Assembly: GCA_030598125.1 (NCBI GenBank)
Contig: JAUVQN010000064.1
Coordinates: 1-7,896 of the forward strand
DNA length: 7,896 nucleotides
Direction: 5' to 3'
From: Coriobacteriia bacterium
GTDB taxonomy: Bacteria; Actinomycetota; Coriobacteriia; Anaerosomatales; JAUVQN01
Position numbers and translations under genes: made by a program. Each line of letters starts with the position of its first letter. Position 1 is the stretch's first letter. Under the pieces are notes generated by a model that was given only the letters and a program-made list of their open reading frames with translations, did no database searches and had not been told where the DNA came from. Of this stretch, positions 6,011 through 7,896 are shown in pieces.

Positions 6011-6375
6011 CGGGCAAGGAACTCGGCATGGCGCTCGACTTCTACCGTCTGAGAGTCATCCAGGTCGACGCGGGGGACCTTCCCGACCTCGAATGGCGGG
6101 AAGACATCCTCTACCGGGACCCCCCGGCATCCGAGCCGGAAGAGTGCGACGCATACGTAGTGCAGGCGGTGGATCTCGACGCGGACGACTCCGTGATGCC
6201 GCTCGCCAGCTTCTCCGACCACGCGGAGGCGCACGGATGGCTCGAGGAGGCGGAAGTGGACCTGCGGAACCTCACTCGCTCTGAGTTCGAGCTGCGCTAC
6301 TTCCCCCGGGGACCGCGGACCCCGGCACAGCCCGACAGGGACTCCTCCGCAGCCGACGACCAGGCGGCGGGCTGA
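6007..6375 (+). CDS. Small acidic protein of unknown function
   Basis: 122 residues from GTG 6007, or 115 from ATG 6028. I do not recognise a family. The GTG overlaps the preceding stop as GTGA and has GAGGAGG four bases upstream. The ATG has AAGGA seven bases upstream and begins MALDFYRLRVIQV, which looks like a natural N terminus, so either start may be used. The protein is strongly acidic (Asp and Glu throughout the middle) with alternating strand-like stretches (FYRLRVIQV, AYVVQAVDL, FELRYF) and a helix near DHAEAHGWLEEAE. The C-terminal 20 residues are polar and Pro/Asp/Ala-rich, probably disordered. No signal peptide, membrane helix or Cys is seen. It is probably the last gene of the small-gene group with the SH3 protein, and the last + strand gene before the convergence point. 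Confidence 0.7.
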   Translation: MTGKELGMALDFYRLRVIQVDAGDLPDLEWREDILYRDPPASEPEECDAYVVQAVDLDADDSVMPLASFSDHAEAHGWLEEAEVDLRNLTRSEFELRYFPRGPRTPAQPDRDSSAADDQAAG

Positions 6376-6496
6376 ACCACCTCGTGGACCCGACAGGGAT
6401 CGCCCAGAAGGAAGTCACCTTCGAAGCGTGCGAGTTGACATAAGATACGTTATCGTGCGTTCTTGGTGCGAGGTGGACCGCTTCTCAGGGGGCGTC
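6376..6496. other. Convergent intergenic region
   Basis: These 121 bases separate the last + strand gene from the end of the - strand Nudix gene. They are less GC-rich than the flanks. Contents: a short GAAGG/CCTTC hairpin (6407-6411 with 6418-6422), the dif-like site (6433-6460), and an 8-bp perfect inverted repeat CCACCTCG (6377-6384) with CGAGGTGG (6469-6476) enclosing it. There is no coding frame I would support and no T-tailed terminator for either operon. Confidence 0.7.
6433..6460 (-). other. dif: Candidate dif site (XerC/XerD chromosome dimer resolution)
   Basis: Read on the - strand, the 28 bases divide as a left arm ACGCACGATAA (6450-6460), a 6-bp centre CGTATC (6444-6449) and a right arm TTATGTCAACT (6433-6443). 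This is the 11-6-11 layout of dif. The right arm matches the actinobacterial XerD-type arm TTATGTCAAGT (as I recall that consensus) at 10 of 11 positions and the E. coli arm TTATGTTAAAT at 9 of 11. The left arm keeps the inner CGATAA of the actinobacterial XerC-type arm, but its outer five bases do not match. The inner bases form the expected GATAA/TTATG dyad. It lies in an intergenic gap exactly where the gene orientation converges, as expected at a replication terminus. No integrase gene or prophage is in the window, which favours the chromosomal dif over an element attachment site. Confidence 0.68.
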
Positions 6497-6949
6497 CTAG
6501 GGGTCAGGACTCCAGAGTGCGCCCAGGTAGCGACAGCCAAGGGTGGGATCCGCGAGGGTTGCGGCTATCGCCCGCGCCATCGGCGGGCGGAGATCCAGGG
6601 CTAGGAGCTCGTTTGCGTCAACGAACTGAACGCCCGAGACTCTCGCAGCGTCCGGTGCGTCCGTGAGCTCGCCCCCCGTGACCTCGCACTCGAACACCAC
6701 GTTGACGATGCGGCGGGAACCATCAGGTGCGATCGTGTCCGCGAGCAGTATGGGTATTCCGACCGCGACCTCGAAGCCCGTCTCCTCGCGCACCTCGCGC
6801 GCGAGGGCCTCTGCGAGCGTCTCCGAGCCCTCGACGCCTCCGCCTGGCAGAAGATGGTAGTCAAGTCCATCCTTGCGGTGTCTGACGACGAGGACGCGCG
6901 CGTCGTTCGTGATGAGGGCGGCCACGCGCACGCGAGGACCTTCAGGCAC
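6497..6949 (-). CDS. Nudix hydrolase
   Basis: Hydrolase of a nucleoside diphosphate linked to another moiety, with unknown substrate. The complete Nudix box GX5EX7REUXEEXGU is present, from GGVEGSE through REVREETGF, so the metal-binding Glu residues are intact. The domain begins at RVRVAALITNDARVLVVRH. I chose the GTG at 6949 (150 residues), which has GGGAG five bases upstream and overlaps the dut end by only eight bases. The ATG at 6988 would give 163 residues but has no clear ribosome site and would overlap dut by 47 bases. The gene stops with TAG, followed three codons later by TGA. Position behind dUTPase suggests nucleotide-pool cleaning, but Nudix substrate cannot be read from the motif. 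Confidence 0.88.
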   Translation of the reverse strand: MPEGPRVRVAALITNDARVLVVRHRKDGLDYHLLPGGGVEGSETLAEALAREVREETGFEVAVGIPILLADTIAPDGSRRIVNVVFECEVTGGELTDAPDAARVSGVQFVDANELLALDLRPPMARAIAATLADPTLGCRYLGALWSPDP

Positions 6950-7373
6950 CGGTACTCCCGAAACCGCCGTCTCCTCGAGCGGTCTCATCGAGCGTGTCCA
7001 CCTCGACGACGTCCACGGTGACGACGGGCTGCACGACGAGCTGGGCGATCTTCTCTCCGCGTTCGATGGTCAGGGTCTCCGCGGCGTCGAGGTTGATCGC
7101 GACGAGCCTGATCTCTCCCCGGTAGCGGCTGTCGATGAGGCCGGGCGCGTTCACGAATCCGAGCCCCCTCCGGATCGCGTGACCGCTTCGCGGCTGGACG
7201 AATCCCGCATGACCCTCGGGAATCGCTACGGCGAGTCCCGTGGGGATGAGCGCGCGCTCCTGCGGGGCGAGGACGGCGTCCGCCGCAGCGTAGAGGTCGA
7301 GTCCCGCGTCGCCTTCGTGCGCATAGCGCGGGAGCGGGAGTCCCGCGTCGAGCCGTGTGACCTCGAGACGCAT
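6942..7373 (-). CDS. dut: dUTP diphosphatase (dUTPase)
   Basis: Hydrolyses dUTP to dUMP and pyrophosphate, keeping uracil out of DNA and supplying dUMP for dTMP synthesis; the family acts as a homotrimer. The protein is 143 residues, normal for a trimeric dUTPase. All five motifs are visible: HEGDAGLDLYA (motif 1), GFVQPRSGHA (2), GFVNAPGLIDSRYRGEI (3, with the catalytic Asp of LID kept and Arg in place of the more usual Asp after the Ser), ERGEKIAQLV (4) and RGDGGFGSTG (5, the C-terminal arm that closes over the substrate). The ATG at 7373 has a GGGGAAG-type ribosome site seven bases upstream; the frame stays open further upstream, but that would run antiparallel-like through nrdR in another frame. 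It starts 28 bases after nrdR. Confidence 0.95.
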   Translation of the reverse strand: MRLEVTRLDAGLPLPRYAHEGDAGLDLYAAADAVLAPQERALIPTGLAVAIPEGHAGFVQPRSGHAIRRGLGFVNAPGLIDSRYRGEIRLVAINLDAAETLTIERGEKIAQLVVQPVVTVDVVEVDTLDETARGDGGFGSTGA

Positions 7374-7401
7374 CAGGACGCTTCCCCAGTGACGGCGTGA
7401 C

Positions 7402-7848
7402 TCACGTGAGGGCCTTGAGCTCCGCGTAGAACTCCTCGAGATCCTGGAAGGAGCGGTAGACGGAGGCGAAACGGATGTACGCCACCTTGTCCATGTTCTT
7501 GAGACGCGTGAGCACCATGTCCCCGAGCGCGTTGGACGGGATCTCATACTTGAAGGAGTTCTGGAGCTCGGCTTCTATGTCGTCGACGAGCGCCTCTACC
7601 TGCTGCTGGGTGACGTCGCGGTTGGCCGTGGCGACGACGAGGCCGCGCAGCAGCTTCGCCCGGTCGAACGGCTCCCGTTCGCCGTCCCGCTTGATCACCA
7701 TGAGCGGGACTTCCTCTCGCCGCTCGTAGGTGGTGAAGCGCTCCTCGCACTGGAGGCACTCGCGGCGACGCCGGACGGCGTCCTGCGACTCCGAGACCCT
7801 GGAGTCCACGACCTTGGTCTCTGTGTGCCCGCAGAACGGACATCGCAT
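7402..7848 (-). CDS. nrdR: Transcriptional repressor NrdR
   Basis: Zinc- and nucleotide-binding repressor of ribonucleotide reductase genes, 148 residues, the usual length. The N-terminal zinc ribbon has CPFC (residues 3-6) and CLQC (31-34) flanking the conserved VVDSRVSE and VRRRREC. The ATP-cone domain follows from about residue 50 (VIKRDGEREPFDRAKL), the part that senses ATP/dATP. The C-terminal VAYIRFASVYRSFQDLEEF is typical. The ATG at 7848 gives the canonical MRCPFCG start and has GGGGTGG five bases upstream; a TTG at 7878 would only add ten residues absent from the family. It heads a - strand operon with dut and the Nudix gene. No nrd reductase gene lies in the window, so its targets are elsewhere. 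Confidence 0.96.
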   Translation of the reverse strand: MRCPFCGHTETKVVDSRVSESQDAVRRRRECLQCEERFTTYERREEVPLMVIKRDGEREPFDRAKLLRGLVVATANRDVTQQQVEALVDDIEAELQNSFKYEIPSNALGDMVLTRLKNMDKVAYIRFASVYRSFQDLEEFYAELKALT

Positions 7849-7879
7849 CGCGTCCACCCCAACATCTCGGCTGGCCAAG

Positions 7880-7888
7880 AGCCTAGCA
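7880..7888 (-). promoter_or_regulatory. Possible extended -10 element for the nrdR operon
   Basis: On the - strand, TGCTAGGCT has the TG-n-TANNNT form of an extended -10 box, about 30 bases before the nrdR start codon. A matching -35 box would lie beyond the window edge, so it cannot be tested here. Confidence 0.22.
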
Positions 7889-7896
7889 CACGAGAT

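Noticed and set aside
6435..6456. TTGACA followed by an AT-richer stretch, resembling a promoter -35 box
   Set aside because: No acceptable -10 lies 16-18 bases downstream and no + strand gene follows; the bases are better explained as the XerD arm of the dif-like site.
6377..6476. 8-bp inverted repeat CCACCTCG/CGAGGTGG enclosing the dif candidate
   Set aside because: The arms are placed asymmetrically (48 and 8 bases from the site) and an 8-bp match is not rare in this composition; kept only as a note in the intergenic entry.
7299..7350. 13-bp direct repeat and a short GC palindrome in dut
   Set aside because: The repeat encodes the sequence DAGL twice (motif 1 and the N terminus) and is explained by codon choice; no sign of a mobile or regulatory element.
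6873..7400. Open frame of 175 codons on the + strand over dut and the Nudix gene
   Set aside because: It lies opposite two genes with complete family motifs; the translation shows no domain.
7374..7547. N-terminal extension of the dut frame into nrdR
   Set aside because: The extension is a Ser/Arg/Thr-rich shadow of nrdR; dUTPase begins at the ATG at 7373 with a ribosome site.
1..7896. CRISPR array, tRNA/rRNA genes, insertion sequences, phage genes
   Set aside because: No regularly spaced repeats, cloverleaf or rRNA-like segments, transposase or integrase motifs were seen on either strand.

Overview
This is a GC-rich bacterial window with dense, operon-like gene packing: stop/start overlaps, frequent GTG starts and strong GGAGG-type ribosome sites. 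Base composition, the gene set and a dif-like site of actinobacterial type point to an anaerobic-type actinobacterium, possibly Coriobacteriia. That placement is inference; the window holds no rRNA or other taxonomic marker.

Left part (186-4893, + strand): an uninterrupted liv-type ABC importer. It has two permeases (livH, livM) and two ATPases (livG, livF), each overlapping the next by a few bases. A phenylacetate-CoA ligase (paaK) follows, its ATG overlapping the livF stop. No substrate-binding protein lies in the window; it may be upstream. The ligase suggests that the importer feeds amino acids or aryl acids into a CoA-activation route. A 15-bp perfect tandem duplication sits exactly at the livM/livG junction and duplicates the ribosome-binding site of livG. 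Before livH, a very GC-rich stretch carries the open end of a possible upstream gene with a CxxC/CxxC tail.

Middle part (4946-6375, + strand): three small genes without a firm function. The first is a helical protein whose best translation start lies upstream of an in-frame TAG, which cuts its only membrane segment. The second is a membrane-anchored protein with an extracellular bacterial SH3 domain on an acidic Glu/Thr-rich stalk. The third is a small acidic protein.

Junction (6376-6496): a 121-bp intergenic gap where all + strand genes meet all - strand genes. It contains a 28-bp sequence with the 11-6-11 architecture and conserved arm bases of a XerC/XerD dif site. With the gene convergence, this suggests that the window spans the chromosome replication terminus.

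Right part (6497-7848, - strand): nrdR (ribonucleotide reductase repressor), dut (dUTPase) and a Nudix hydrolase, read as one operon for deoxynucleotide supply and nucleotide-pool cleaning.
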